Source of the DNA: Gnomoniopsis sp. IMI 355080
Lineage: Eukaryota > Ascomycota > Sordariomycetes > Diaporthales > Gnomoniaceae
NCBI GenBank assembly: GCA_027946555.1
Contig: JAPEVC010000056.1
Coordinates: 62,001-126,000, forward strand
Reading direction: 5' to 3'
Length of the DNA stretch: 64,000 nt
Position numbers and translations under genes: made by a program. Below the pieces are notes generated by a model that saw only the letters and a list, made by a program, of their open reading frames with translations, did not search any database and had not been told where the DNA came from. Positions 1 to 11,969 of this stretch are shown piece after piece. Positions within the stretch are counted from its first letter, which is position 1, and every line of letters starts with the position of its first letter.

Positions 1-3000
1 TGGTAATGACTAGTCGTTCCAAGGACTTGAGGGCGCCGATGTTATCCGGGAAGTGCATGATGAGGTTGAAACTGACATCCAAATCCACCAAGCTTTCCAG
101 TTCGCACAGGAAGCTAGGGAACTTTTCGAGAAAGTTGGACGAGATGTTAAGCGTACGTAATGCTCGATAGGCTCCGAAATATGGCGGCAGATGTTTCAGC
201 CGGTTATTGGCCAGGTTCAGCTTCAACAGGCCAGTGAGACCACTGAGTTCTGCATGCTCCAATTGCTCCAAGCGGTTGTTCGACACATCCAAGTACGTAA
301 GTTTGTTGGCACGACTAAAGCTGAGAGGGAGTTTGCGAGCTTCGTTGTTGTTGTATTTGATGTCACGGAGGTTGACACATGAGTGGATGAAGTCGCGTGG
401 CAGATCGAGCGATAGGTTTCGTGATAAGTTGAGGGAGATGATCTCGCCAGCCTTCGAATAAAGAGAGATGGGAATTGTAACCAAATTTCGACCAGACAAG
501 TCGATGTGGTTGAACTTCTGCATCCGGCCGAACCCGAGGTCATGAGTACTCGCGTGGAAGTCGCTTTCCTTGGCCGACAGGAAAAGAAAACGACATATGT
601 AGCTGTTATCTTCCCGCCCAAGATCCTCAATTCGGTCCTGTTCCTCGTACCCGACCTGCTGAAGAAGTCTCTTTTGTATATACAGAGGGCGCTCTGCATG
701 ATTCAACACGCGGACCAGGTCGTGCTTCCTCAACACGATGTGGTAGTTGTCCAGGCTCTCCGTCACATATGACTTCTTGATGATTTGACTGATGAGGTCG
801 TGAACTGACGAGTCAAGTGCCATCTGCAATGTCGCAAAGGTTCCGTCGGATCTGAAGACACGGATGCAGTAGGGAGTGAGCTTTTCACTCGGTTGGGGTG
901 GACTGCCAATATCTTCCATCTCCAGCGTTTGGGCTGTGCCCTCCTGGTCCGTTCTACGAACTGCCCAGCTGTCAGGCGCATTCCATACACCATTTACACC
1001 GTTTCTTGCAGATTGTACCACTGGGGCTTTCTCAATTTCGATGGGATTGGCGTTCAAGCCCCCCGGAACCATCGGCGTGAGAGGTGCATGCCGCGTCACA
1101 ATACCCGACATGTCTTCAAGGTCGGTGTCTAGTTTGAAGTATGTGCCCTTATCGTTCGACCGTTCGGTTGGACCAATGGCCTCGTCGGGATCATCAAGAT
1201 TCTTGTTCGTGCGACCCTTTTTCGAAAATGGAAACTTATTGTTAAAGGTTGCCTGTCGTGCAGTGTCGGGCCGGACACGTTGCGGGTCGATCGTTGTTTG
1301 CGGTGAAGGAGTGGCTCCCTGGGCAGGTGCCCATTGCAGGCCATAGGGCAGAGGCCCATCTTCCTTTGTCAATTCCTGACGTGATGGTCTGGGCGGTGGA
1401 TGTGACCCTAGCGATTGCGTCGAGGCAGAGAGCTTTTTGTTGAGTGGTCCAGCATCTTCTTTCTCTTTCTTTCCCCGTAGCCGATTGAACAATCCTTTCT
1501 TCTGATGAGGTGCGCTGTAGCTGGGGGAGACAGGCCCGTCCAAGGCGCCATTCTTCATCCCAAGACTGCTGGTCCCACTGGGCGTCGGACTTTGTGCGCG
1601 GGATCGGGTGGCATACAGTGTATTGACAGGTGCCTTGGACTGGTGCATGGTGCTGCCTTGAGTGCTATCTTCCCGGCTTATCGATGGTCGCAGAATTCGA
1701 GCGTCGTCATTGCTTTTGTTATGTCGATGCGAGAGGCCTTGCCCATGGGAAACCGATTGACCGGAACGACTGGAGGATGATGTCTTGGGAGGAATCTGCG
1801 CGCCGTTTTCGGTATTGTACCGCTCTCGATCCGGTCCGGCTAGCACTCCTCGTACTGGAGCCTCACCGTATCGCGCGATATCCTAAGGGGCAGCAAAGTC
1901 AGCGAATTAAGGTGGAAAGTATGCGATGACGACGACGACAAGCTTATGCCAAGTTTGTGGAGCAGGAGCAGGAGTAGGGACAGGAGCAGAAATGATGTGA
2001 AGGTAGAGTTGCAGTGAACCGGGTCCGCACCTAGCTCCACGTACGGAAAACGGATATAACAAAGGGATCGGAGGAAATAAGGTTTGCAGGGCGGGATGGT
2101 TCCGGACCAGAAGCGGGTCGGTACGCGCTAGACTTGAGAGAAATTGAAAACGCACCTCAGCTTCTTGATACAAGAAGGGCACAACTTCAGGAGCCGGGAC
2201 AGGAGTTCTGGGTCTGGAGGAAGCGGGTGATGCATCTCGGGTGTGGTCTGTGGCGTTGGAGTGATTACGATCGCGATGTGGGCGGGACGTGTGGCTGTAC
2301 GAGTGGGAACGGGACTCCTTGCCGGCATAGGAAGGTGGTAAGGATGTTTCCGAGGAATCTCGACCTGGATATTCTTCGCCAAAGAAACCTTGAAGCTTGC
2401 GAAGGCCTCCCCGATGGCCGCTGGACTTTGAAGCCTGCGAGCTGGCCGTGGTCGTGATACTGGCTACTGATGGGCGTCTCTCATCGTTGAAGAATGCAGC
2501 GTCAGGCGAGTCACTACCGGGAGGATTTTGAGTGGGGCGCATCAGCGCACTAACCGAGGCGGATCGGAAACCCGGCGACATCTGGGACGCAGAAGAGAGG
2601 TTGTCGCTATCGTCATTGTAGAAAGTGGTCGTCACCACCGTGCCGTTACCAGAAGTAGCAGCAGGCGAGTTATTGTGATTGCCGCCGTTTGTGCCGTTAT
2701 TGCTTCCTAATATTGTGCCTGCTCCTGCTCCTGCTCCTGCGCTGCCACCAGTCATCCAGGGCGCAACCTGTTGCATAAATGAAGCGGCCGTAGAGGGAGG
2801 GTTATGTTGGATCTGTGGAGCGCGACTGCCGGCAGGATCCAGGACTGCCAGGTCGCGTCGGTAATTTGCAAAGTCGCTCATGCGGTGCTCGCGCTGAGCG
2901 GTAGAGAAGGGATTGGCGGCATGGAGGTTCGAGGTCGAGTTCGAGAAGTTGTTGGGAGACAAAGAGGCGAAGAAGGAGCCGCCAGTGGTTGGAACGGGAC

Positions 3001-3647
3001 GGTTCGATGTCGGCGAGATCTGCGAGTGAGATTGCGAGTGAGACTCTAGGTCTTTGATTCCTTTTGCGGATCTACTATGGGCGCCGATGCAAATGACTTG
3101 TCAGCTCTATTCGCTTTGTCTGTCTGTCTGTCTGTCTGTCTTATCGGTACAGAACATTGACAAGTCATGGAAGAGAGACGACATTGCAGCCGCAGGTAAC
3201 AGTAACAGTGGCAGTAAGCAGTGGCAGTGGCAATGGCAGTATGTTATTATGCGGGCGAAAGCAGCCAGCAGGAGATGATAAGCAATGTCTCAGCGAGCCA
3301 TCCCATGCACAGCTGAGGATACTGTCCAGCAGTAACAGCGTGTCGTCACAAGAGAGAGAAAAAGAAACTCACTTGGACGTATAGCCGTGGCCGTGCGCGT
3401 GGTGACCATGACTATGAGCACGCTCATCAGTCTTCAGTTTGCTAGGAGGAGGAGCCCTGCGCGAGCCCCTGGAGGAGGAGCGCGGGCGGCTGGAAGCGTG
3501 CGCGGCATTGTCTTTGTCGTGAGCCTTGTCTCTGGGCAGGGCTGGAAGCGGCTTGACAGTGATGTCGGAGGCGGTGCTGTCGGTGCCTGCGCTCGTCGCG
3601 GAGCTAATTCGTGAATTCGGCTCATTTCTCGTCATTGTCACGGTCAC
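1..3647 (-). CDS. Adenylate cyclase, N-terminal half (runs off the left edge)
   Basis: Makes cAMP from ATP downstream of Ras and G-alpha. Exons seen: 3373-3647, 2156-3074 and 1-1882 (continuing off-window); introns 3075-3372 and 1883-2155 have GTGAGT and GTGCGT donors and keep frame. A disordered Ser/Pro-rich N-terminus (about 150 residues) is followed by a segment at about 160-199 with FANYRRDLAVLD and VAPWM, resembling the fungal cyclase G-alpha-binding region. A Ras-association domain lies at about 733-846 (KLTPYCIRVFRSDG ... HIVLRKHDLVRVL), then leucine-rich repeats from about 863 to the edge (for example LKLNLANNRLKHLPPY). Family members are about 2,000 residues or more, so the remaining LRRs, PP2C-like and catalytic domains should lie to the left. 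Start: ATG at 3647; a second ATG at 3635 (MTRNEPNS) is equally possible. The identification rests on domain order and motifs and is firm. Confidence 0.93.
3117..3140. repeat. (TGTC)6 microsatellite in cyclase intron 1
   Basis: Six perfect TGTC units inside the 298-bp first intron of the adenylate cyclase gene. The same intron also carries an imperfect CAGTGG/CAATGG-rich stretch at about 3200-3240. No function is evident. Confidence 0.9.
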
Positions 3648-4837
3648 AGTCGCCTTGCCTTCTCTGTACAGAGAGGCAACAGAGCCATGTCCTCGCTCGG
3701 GCGTTTATCGGGCTCCCATTGAGGATTCTAACGCCGCTGTCGAAGACGTGGGGGGGGCGGCGGCGGCGGGGGCTCGGGTAGAGCAAATCACTTTTGATAG
3801 TTATGACAGTCGGGTATGGGCGCAATAAGCTTTTGGGTGAGGAGATCGTGTAAGTGGCGTGCCAAAAAAAACTAGCAGTTGCGAAGGCGTGGATGATGTC
3901 AATGTCCGGCAGAAAGTTAAGTGGGATGCGGCCAAGTGTAGTATAGGATAGAGGTACGCTGCTATTACCATAATAGAAGGGACAGAGAACTCTTGGGCAT
4001 GGTAAGGAAGGGAGCAAGACTTGCAAACCCAAATTCCCAAAGGACCTCGGGAGGGGACGATCTGAGATTCAGAACGGGCGTCACATCAAGTTTCCAGTCG
4101 CCAATCACAAGCTAGAGCAGAGTCGCAGCAGAAAACAACGGCAGCGCTCAGATGCTCAGATGCTGGACACTGATGGTGCAACTTGCGGGCCCGCCATCCG
4201 GGTGCGGGCAATTCCCTACCTACTGAGACACAAAAGGCTCGTCTTGCTCCTCCAGTGGGCGCACCCTGTTGCACCAGGGCTGAGAACAAGGTACGAGGTA
4301 CCTAAAGCGGCCGACCTTGGTCGTTGTACTTTGTTCTGGTCCCTGTTTGCGTATGCCGTACGAGGACTGGACAGGGGGCTGCATGTCACGGTACGAGAAA
4401 CAAGGGATACTCAACGTCGGCCTCTACCTATCATGTCCACGGGCAGGTACTTGGGTAGGTACTGCACTGTACCATAGTACTTCGCTGTGGCTACTTGGTA
4501 TCAATGCCGGACCTCACTAACATGGAACCCCACAACACGCTACCATTGCAGACTAGGTTTGAAGGATCGAGGGTCCATCTTGGTAGTCTGTCAGTCTGTC
4601 TATTCGAAATCCCCCGCTACTTCTGGCATTTAGAGATAATCCTAGACAAGAGGATAGTCTGTAAGCTTTAAATAATACACGTAGTCCTCTACCCAGTGCA
4701 TACCTGTCCCAGTTGTAGCTCTGCGCCCAGGCCGATCTTTTCGAGTTGGATTTGCGCCGAGCCAGGTCAACACGTCCTCGGAGGTGACAAGGCTGTTTCG
4801 ACTCTCGAAACAGCAACAGTGTCGCCACATCATATCC

Positions 4838-4847
4838 TACCTAGGTA
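4838..4847. repeat. TACCTAGGTA palindrome, copy 1
   Basis: Exact 10-bp palindrome. It is one of five exact copies in the window, all outside coding sequence (others at 11558, 23478, 37664, 62217). Confidence 0.85.
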
Positions 4848-6626
4848 CAGCTGACGGCGAACCATTTGAGTAGCCAAACATCCAACAAAGCAAAAGAAGA
4901 ATAGTATCCTTGGCTGTATAGAATGAGATGAAAGGTCTTTGCTGAACTCGCGCAAACGTTGAATTGCAATGGCATCTACCACCTCCACAGGTCATAGAAC
5001 GGGGCGTAGGTTAGATCCGACCCGGCGACATCGGCTGAAAGCCCCAGGCTTGTCTATTTTGTGACTGTGAAGCACCATCAAGTCTCAGCTCATGACACGG
5101 AGACACGGAGGCGTCAGCCGCGGCTTCCTACGTCCCGGAAATTTTATTGAATTGATAGATGATCACCACAAGGACGAGGCGCTGCTGAATCGTTGAAGCC
5201 TACATACCTGGGTACTTGGGTCGATGCTTGGGAGAGGGATTGTTTTGGCTCTCAGACTCACAATTGGCAACATCTACATAGTACTTGGGAGTCATCGCGG
5301 ACAGAAATTCAACCAACTAATTGTCTCGCCTGATCTTCTACAAGTCGCGAGAAATAGTACTCTTACAGATGCGCAATTGACACAGAAAACCAATCAAATG
5401 ACAAATATATCACAAGCAAGTGTGTTGTACAGACCGGGTTACAGGTTTTGCATAGTGGTCGGATCAGGTGTAGTGCGTTGCACGGATCAACGTCAGCACA
5501 TCCTGTCTCGGTCAACAAAAACTTCGTACACAAATACTATGTATTGTCAGCGACCAGCGATGCATGTCATGCATTTGGTATTCGCATCTCGATCTTCCGC
5601 ATTCTACAAATGGACCCTTGGGGATGGCTCCACTACCCTGCGTCTACTCACATCAGCAGGGCGTCAGTAAAATCAATAATAGTACATCAACAGCAGGTCC
5701 ATGATACGCTCACCTAGGGCATCCTCATGTCTTCCGAACGCACAGAAGAAGACTTTTGAATCACTATGCCTTCATGTTCCACCTGTCCAGGTCCGGAGCA
5801 AACCTTTTCGACCCGTCGACTCGAGTTCTCGGCATGCGGCTGCAGGGCTGGCTTGGCCCGCAGGCCTTGCGTTGCCTTATTGCGGATCATATAAACTCAC
5901 GTGCGGTAAGCTGAAGAACAAATAGTCGTAGAAACGCTAGCACTTACCGTACTAGTTCGACACACAAAGTCAAAGACAGTACCTTCTAAAGAAATGGCAG
6001 ATACGTGATAGGATAGCACGGCTGAGACCTTCATCACAAGGCCCCTCATCTGGACCCGGGAATTTGGCGTGCACACGGAGTTGATTCCAGGGAACACAGC
6101 AACGGGTCTGGGACGGCGTGGTCACTCTTCGGCAGCGAATGAGGGCGCCGGTAATGACCACCTGCATGACAATTCGTTGGTGGCGCGTCCTCGTCTTACT
6201 CACTGTACATAAGCAGTTACCGTACATGCACATCGAGGCTTGTCAGTTTGTCTTGGCCAAACATTCATTATGTAGCTTACGGAGTGTCGCTTACCAGGCC
6301 TGAGAATGGGAGGGCTCGTTGTGTCGCTCACCGAACACCACCGATACCTTTGGCCCCAGTTCGGCACCGGGCCGGACACGCAAGACCTGGCGCGGGATCT
6401 TGAAGTTCCCCAAGTAGGTACGGACGTAGACGAGGACCCCTGATCTGCACCATATGGCCCCCAAAAGCTACAACCAGGGTTCACCGCGACAGCTTATTTT
6501 TAAAGTTTTACTCCCAGTCATCTTGATTTCGCAAGTCCACGGCGGCGAATTCAGCCTCATCGCGTTCTTTCAACGCAAACACGCCTCCATCCGGCACTTC
6601 GCAACACCAAGAACAACAAGTATCAC

Positions 6627-6652
6627 ACCGAACAAGTACACCGAACAAGTAC
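6627..6652. repeat. Two tandem 13-bp units
   Basis: The unit ACCGAACAAGTAC occurs twice head-to-tail in the gene-free region. No function is evident. Confidence 0.85.
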
Positions 6653-7493
6653 AACGAGCAGCTTCTAGACCAGCCAATGGAGCTGCCACGTCCCACCGAT
6701 GGGAGCTTACTGGAACTCTTGTCATCAACAAAGCTAATCGTCTCGTTGCTGTGAACTAGGACGATGCACAATTAGATCAGTTGAAAGCTAAAATCATGCT
6801 TGTGTAGACCACCGGACCGGTGCACGTATCTGCGACCGTCCTTGGGCTCCCACCGCATTATATTGCAAGACCTTGACTGCCTAGACGTTTCTGCATAATT
6901 GGAGCCATGAGTCCGAGATAGACCTTCTGTGTCGCCCGACCACAGACCTGATTTCTCTTTTGGCTCACCTCAAGTGAAAGCTTGTCTCAAGCTGTTACTT
7001 AACCTCGTGGTTGTGCTCTCACAGCCATCCTCACCGGCCGGCACAATCTAGGTTCGTGAGGTTGCATGTTCGGGTCACACTGCCCAGCAAGGTCTAGAGG
7101 ATCAGACGAACAAAGCCCGTGTGAACGGCATCTGTAGCCTATCAAGCCCACCAGAAAATGTGATAGTAGAACGAGGTAGGTCGGGCATCCACGGCACATT
7201 TGATATCACATCTCTATGCCCAATTCAATGGATTTGGCCGCTGTACAATTTCAACACAGTGGGTGCAAGAGAGGGTAAGCAAGTCAGAAGCCCGATTGCG
7301 CCCGTCTCAAAATGTCTACAACTCGTCTACCTCCATTGTGAAATGTACTGTATCGTACAAATCCTCGTGTAATAGTAATCATGCAAGTAGGAGATCCCTT
7401 AACGCTGTTTCGTCTCATTCCTGGGTACCATTCTTGTCCACACAGAATAGAGACCTATACCGTCTGGACATTGTTTGCCGGGTCGATAAGTGT

Positions 7494-9308
7494 TCAGAAG
7501 CTGGCCAGGGATGACACGTCGCCGTCGTCAACCTCGTCCATCTTGTCAGGTGTCAGACAATTCATGTTCCTGCTGCTCGGGAACGCCCGACTCGGGAGTG
7601 TGATGACATCCTGCTTCTTGATAATTACCTGTTGCTTATCCGTCCTTCTGCCACCAAATGATGCGAAACTTTCGTCGGAATCACTGTCATTAGCCTCCTC
7701 TGCTTTAGCAGGCGTTGGACTCTGGCTGTAGGAGAGGGGACTTGAAAGGACAGACTCGGCGTCAGCGGCCTGTTCGATTGCGAGTGACACCGAAGCAGTG
7801 TCATCGCCGTTGTCATCCTTCACACCCTCTTCCTTCTCTTCCTTCTCTTCCCCATACATTTGCATAGGTGCCTGTGACTGTGAATGTCGCTTTTCGTCGT
7901 TCAGGATCTCACCCACCGCCCGACTCTCAGTCATCACTTTCCTCGCATGATCTTCTCCCAGTGATAAGTCTTCTTGGATCAGTTTCACTGCCAGTTCCGG
8001 CACCAAAACCGATTGCACAAAGCCTGTGTATCCTCGACCAGAGATCCTCGTGTCAAGTGGCGCCCTTTTTCGCAGCAGATTCGAGAAGACATCGGTGACC
8101 GCCTCGGTCATCACACTCATTCCGCGTAGCCCGTAGTAGCCAGGCGTGAGATAATCCTTTGTCGTAAGAAGCGTTCTAGCCTGACCAGTCCTGATGTTCT
8201 CTCTGAGTAAATCGCCATGATAAGACCGAGTCCCCATGATGATGGACTTTAGAAAGTCAAAATGACCCTCAATTCGCGCGTGAAGGCTAGCCCAGTTGAT
8301 CACGGGATAGCCTTTTTCGTCCCATGTCTTTTGCGCAGACACCTTCTTGTGCATGCGACAGAATTTTACCTGCCGGACGAGTTTCATCCTCTCGCCGTTG
8401 GAGAACTCCTGAAGCAGTTTTTCGTCAACCTGCTCGTCACACATTGGGCACAACGCCATGCCGGGATCTAGGTGCCTCTCTTTCTCCACTGATTTATCGC
8501 CTCCTTGAACGTCAAGATCGACCAACTGAGCACTGGGAGCGTAGTTGTTATAGGCATCTGGCATCTTGAATTGCGGTCTTTGGGACATAGGCTCAGGAGA
8601 ACACTCGCTCGCCTTCTTTTTGCCTTTCTCTCTGGCGCGTCGAATGGGCGTCTGCTTGGCAGATGAGGTGATGGCTGCATACTTATTCTTGAACTTCGGC
8701 TCTTTCTTTGGGGTAGAGTCTGAGGCAAAGCTCCTCATCTTCAACTTTCCGTGAGGAGTCGAATTTTGTGACTTTCTTCCATAGCCACGCTGGGCGGTAG
8801 GTTTGCTGAGTATAAACCCTTCGGAAGTCATATGTGCACCCACTTGGCCAGTAAGGTTTTTTGAGTCAGTCTTCGCCTTCTTGGATGCGAATAGATCATA
8901 TCTGTCCTCAGCATCATGTTCGATATCGTCTTTGGTCCTTTTCTTGGCTTCGGTGCGACGTATTGAGCGCCGCGTTGGTGCGCTTCCGGCCAATCCGATC
9001 GAGTCCTTCTCTTTGGCCGTGGACGGTCGGCCATTGGCAGTGTTGGCTGCAATCGCTTGATTGGACTTCATCTTCTGTTTGAAATTTGTCCTTTGGATAT
9101 CCCCGCAGTGTACATCATCGTCGGATGAGTCGACAAAGGGCCTGTCTGGAGATGAAGGCTGATCCTCGTCATCAGTGGTCATCGGTAGATCATCAACATT
9201 GTTTGGCTCCTTCAGTGCTGTCTTCATGTTGGCCTTCGGGTTGTTTTGTCTGAACGTGCTCAACAAAGAACTCTCAACTTTCTTGGACAGTTGCACAGTT
9301 CCTGACAT
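7494..9308 (-). CDS. RTC4-like domain protein, probably nuclear
   Basis: Single-exon gene of 604 residues. The chosen start is the ATG at 9308 (MSGTVQLSKK); the frame stays open upstream but only from a non-ATG codon. The N-terminal half is disordered and rich in Lys, Ser and Asp, with basic clusters (RRAREKGKKK, EAKKRTKDD) that suggest nuclear targeting. From about residue 310 comes a conserved segment beginning CPMCDEQVD, followed by W-rich and GYP motifs (KGYPVINWASLHARIEGH) and PGYYGLRGM. This pattern fits the fungal RTC4-like C-terminal domain, named after yeast 'restriction of telomere capping 4'. The paired Cys residues could bind metal. The tail is acidic (EEKEEKEEG). Domain assignment is from motif memory; the molecular role is unknown. 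Confidence 0.75.
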   Translation of the reverse strand: MSGTVQLSKKVESSLLSTFRQNNPKANMKTALKEPNNVDDLPMTTDDEDQPSSPDRPFVDSSDDDVHCGDIQRTNFKQKMKSNQAIAANTANGRPSTAKEKDSIGLAGSAPTRRSIRRTEAKKRTKDDIEHDAEDRYDLFASKKAKTDSKNLTGQVGAHMTSEGFILSKPTAQRGYGRKSQNSTPHGKLKMRSFASDSTPKKEPKFKNKYAAITSSAKQTPIRRAREKGKKKASECSPEPMSQRPQFKMPDAYNNYAPSAQLVDLDVQGGDKSVEKERHLDPGMALCPMCDEQVDEKLLQEFSNGERMKLVRQVKFCRMHKKVSAQKTWDEKGYPVINWASLHARIEGHFDFLKSIIMGTRSYHGDLLRENIRTGQARTLLTTKDYLTPGYYGLRGMSVMTEAVTDVFSNLLRKRAPLDTRISGRGYTGFVQSVLVPELAVKLIQEDLSLGEDHARKVMTESRAVGEILNDEKRHSQSQAPMQMYGEEKEEKEEGVKDDNGDDTASVSLAIEQAADAESVLSSPLSYSQSPTPAKAEEANDSDSDESFASFGGRRTDKQQVIIKKQDVITLPSRAFPSSRNMNCLTPDKMDEVDDGDVSSLASF

Positions 9309-10041
9309 GTTGTGTATAGCGACCGCAGTGCTGTAAAGCTGATGGAAAATGAGGGAGTGCGGATGAGGCAGGCGTCGTCGAGGACAAGCGCCCCAACCTT
9401 CCTGCAAGATCCAATTCCCCGAGGAACCATCCAATAGGCTTCAGCAGCTCAGCAATCCGCGCAGTGGTGAATCAATTGATATCTTCAGTGATCAGCAGTG
9501 CTAAAGACAGGCGATCCGGAAGATGTGAGGGACTGAGACCTCTTGTATGTAGAGGGTGGCAGCGAAAACAGGTGCTGCTGCACCGACTGGCCTTTTCCAA
9601 CTCAAGCACCCAGTCAATTGGCCAGCTCAGAGTGCCATCGTTTGTTTTATGTGCGGACTTGAAATGGAATTGGCTTTAGATAATAGAATTTAGGTACGGA
9701 CTCGAGCCAAGGACGTGTCGCGTTTCCGTGTGCAAGTAAGACGCGACAGGGTGTTGAACGAATGTAAACGCGGTGAATCCGGTCAAATTGAAGTTGGCCA
9801 GTACTGTGGGGCTAGAGCAGCGCAACTAATGTGCCCCCGGGGGGGGGGGGTGGCAAAGCCTTCAACAAAGGCCAAATGGAGAAATCCAAAAAGATCTAGT
9901 AACGGAAAATAAATCAAGTGCAAGGCTTGAAGGAAGGTTCACTTATGCAGACATAGTTTTTGCAAGCCACTGAGACTTAAGTTTCTTGCACAGCTGCGGG
10001 TATCATGTAACGCTCGACATCAACAGACAAAGGCCACAAAA
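9309..10041. other. Intergenic: RTC4-like gene promoter and dynamitin 3' end
   Basis: 733 bp between two minus-strand genes. No coding signal is seen. It contains a C5-G12 tract at 9834-9850. Confidence 0.7.
9834..9850. repeat. C5-G12 homopolymer block
   Basis: Five C followed directly by twelve G, in non-coding DNA. It is one of five G or C runs of 11 or more in the window. Confidence 0.9.
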
Positions 10042-11466
10042 TTACGAAAGCTTGGCCATCTTCTCTTCCAGATCTTTCACCCAGCCCTCCACAATCTTGG
10101 TGTTATTCCCCATGGATGACTCTCCATCTTTTATGGCACCCTCGATTTTCTCTAGACCATCCCTCCATTGCTTGATGTCAGACGCCATATCCGTCTGCCG
10201 CTTCTCAATCCGGTCCAGTGTCTCGCTGGCCGTGGCTGCATCCGCGTGGAGGGCCCTCAAAGACCGCAGCCTATCTAGCAAGGGGGGAAGCAATGGGGTC
10301 AGGTTCTCAATGGTGGGCAAAGTGCTATAAAGCGCGTTGATCTTGGTTGTCTGTTCCGAATCCTCTGAGTCCACCGCGGCAGGCGATGACGGCCCTGGAC
10401 CAGCCGTGGCGAGAGCGTCCCTGGCCTGCTTCGCTTGTCTTCTTGACTTCTCGAGCTGGTCAGCCTCCTGGGTCAACTGCCGTACTTTTCGACTGATGGT
10501 GTCAAGTGAAGACGATGACGCTTCAGATAGGGTTGACACCTGCTTCTGCAGCTTCTCTAGCGTAGGCGCGATCGCCCTGGGTAAGCCATTCGAGTCCAGC
10601 TCTGGCAAAGCAGAAGACCCGATACCAATCGCCTTTTCTAGAAGGGCCAAGCGTTGGTCGAAGTCTGCTGCTTTTGCAAGCGCATGGGTCTGTTCATACG
10701 ACGGTGCGTATGTCACCGTGTAGGTAGCCGACGCCTCCCTAGGCACCCCGTCGGCGCCACCCTCTGTTGTTTCCTTCTCCTGTCGAAGGGCAGACCTCAT
10801 TGGGCGAAATCCAAGGCCCTGAGCTAGATTCTCCGGTCGTTTCGAAATCTCATCCAACACCTGACTCAAAGACGCCAGCTCCTCCTCCTGTTTACCCTCA
10901 CCCTCCGTCTCGGGTTTCTTCTGTGCGGCGTTTTGCTTGCCATACTCCTCTTTGGCTTCCTCGATCTCCCGCTTCAGCCGGGCAATCTTGCGCGCCAGGC
11001 TTTCACCCTCATCCTCGTCGCTCAGATCGCCCAGCTCCTCGGTGCCATCCTGCAGAATCCGCTGGCGCCGGCTTGAGGCCTTGTAGGACTTGCGCTTGCC
11101 GTTGACGCGGTCGGAAAAGTCGACATCCTTCGCATCTACTTGCGAGGGCATAAAGCGGGACCGCGCCTGGTCTATACGTAGTCGGGAACGCGAGATTCCG
11201 TCTTCTGTCTCGTCGTCTTCAAATTCATGATCGGAGTGGGACTGAAGGGTTGTCTGCCGACTTGAAGTCAATCCAGTGGATCTAGTGGTAGAGCAAGGAT
11301 AGTGACACGTACAGGCACAGTTGATGTATCGTCTGTAAGCTCTGGGGTCTCGTAGATGTCTGGCGCGGAGTCCTGATCTACTGTTAGGAATAGTAACAAA
11401 CGCGGGCAGAATCAGTTGGGAGCTCACCAGATCCGGCAGGGCAGCATATTTCCGATTGAGAGCCAT
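10042..11466 (-). CDS. Dynamitin (dynactin p50 subunit)
   Basis: Dynactin shoulder component that links dynein to its cargo adaptor complex. Three exons: 11428-11466, 11313-11372 and 10042-11253. Introns are 55 bp (GTGAGC...CAG) and 59 bp (GTACGT...CAG), both phase 0. The spliced product is 436 residues. The spliced N-terminus reads MALNRKYAALPDLDSAPDI then YETPELTDD, the conserved dynamitin start motif; this confirms the introns, because the unspliced frame loses it. The rest is mostly coiled coil: about 150-200 (LARKIARLKREIEEAKEEYG), a central heptad region near LLEKAIGIGSSALPELD, and a C-terminal helix ending VEGWVKDLEEKMAKLS. Length matches fungal dynactin subunit 2. It is divergent from the cnxG-like gene, with 503 bp between starts. 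Confidence 0.9.
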   Translation of the reverse strand: MALNRKYAALPDLVSSQLILPAFVTIPNSRSGLRARHLRDPRAYRRYINCACTCHYPCSTTRSTGLTSSRQTTLQSHSDHEFEDDETEDGISRSRLRIDQARSRFMPSQVDAKDVDFSDRVNGKRKSYKASSRRQRILQDGTEELGDLSDEDEGESLARKIARLKREIEEAKEEYGKQNAAQKKPETEGEGKQEEELASLSQVLDEISKRPENLAQGLGFRPMRSALRQEKETTEGGADGVPREASATYTVTYAPSYEQTHALAKAADFDQRLALLEKAIGIGSSALPELDSNGLPRAIAPTLEKLQKQVSTLSEASSSSLDTISRKVRQLTQEADQLEKSRRQAKQARDALATAGPGPSSPAAVDSEDSEQTTKINALYSTLPTIENLTPLLPPLLDRLRSLRALHADAATASETLDRIEKRQTDMASDIKQWRDGLEKIEGAIKDGESSMGNNTKIVEGWVKDLEEKMAKLS

Positions 11467-11969
11467 AATGAGAATGCTGAATGTATCTCTTTCGTCAGGA
11501 TCGTGTTATCATTCTCAGAAAGCCCCTCAATTCAAGCGTGATTTCGTCGTCAAGTTCTACCTAGGTAGGCTGTGAAGCGAATCAATAGGTCAGACAGCTC
11601 GGCGGGCAAACCCCTGATGAAAGTTGGAAGACCGTGCCGCTACACGCGTTAGAAACACTGTGCCATGACCCCACTAATTCTTCTCATACAAAAGCTCGCC
11701 TAGGCTTTTGAGCTTTACAGAACTTTTCGTCCTTCCCAACACCACATTGCGAAACTTCCCCGACACCACAAACGTAAGCTCTGCTCTCCTTTCTTATCCT
11801 CCCTGCCGTGTTGTATGATGATCAAAAAAGCATGTATTACCTGAGATCTCCTTATGCTGTCACTATTTATCACCAAGATCTCTGATAATCAACACAAAAT
11901 TCTCACCCTCGTTCGCATTTGTACGTGGATGTCCGAATGCTAACACAATTTGGGTGTGATCAGGTAGCC
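11467..11969. promoter_or_regulatory. Divergent promoter region, dynamitin / molybdopterin synthase small subunit
   Basis: 503 bp shared upstream region. It holds a TACCTAGGTA palindrome at 11558-11567. On the + side there is a candidate 5'-UTR intron at 11921-11963 (donor GTACGT, branch-like GCTAAC, acceptor GATCAG), ending six bases before the ATG. Confidence 0.55.
11558..11567. repeat. TACCTAGGTA palindrome, copy 2
   Basis: Exact copy, lying about 90 bp upstream of the dynamitin start codon. Confidence 0.85.

Larger units (their letters stand above)
3648..7493. other. 3.8-kb gene-free region upstream of adenylate cyclase
   Basis: No open frame here has coding-like composition or recognisable similarity; the longest (5224-5670, +) looks random. 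The region must contain the cyclase promoter and 5' leader and the 3' end of the RTC4-domain gene. It includes a G8 tract at 3750-3757, one TACCTAGGTA palindrome at 4838-4847, many degenerate GGTAC/TAGGTA-type words near 4270-4500 and 5205-5225, and two tandem 13-bp units at 6627-6652. Transposon remnants too decayed to recognise by eye cannot be excluded. Confidence 0.6.

Noticed and set aside
223..699. Minus-strand open frame of 158 codons
   Set aside because: It is the wrong frame over the adenylate cyclase RA/LRR exon; the true frame gives clear leucine-rich repeats.
5224..5670. Plus-strand open frame of 148 codons upstream of adenylate cyclase
   Set aside because: No motif, no coding-like third positions, and an odd mix of Ser, Thr and Gln; treated as chance.
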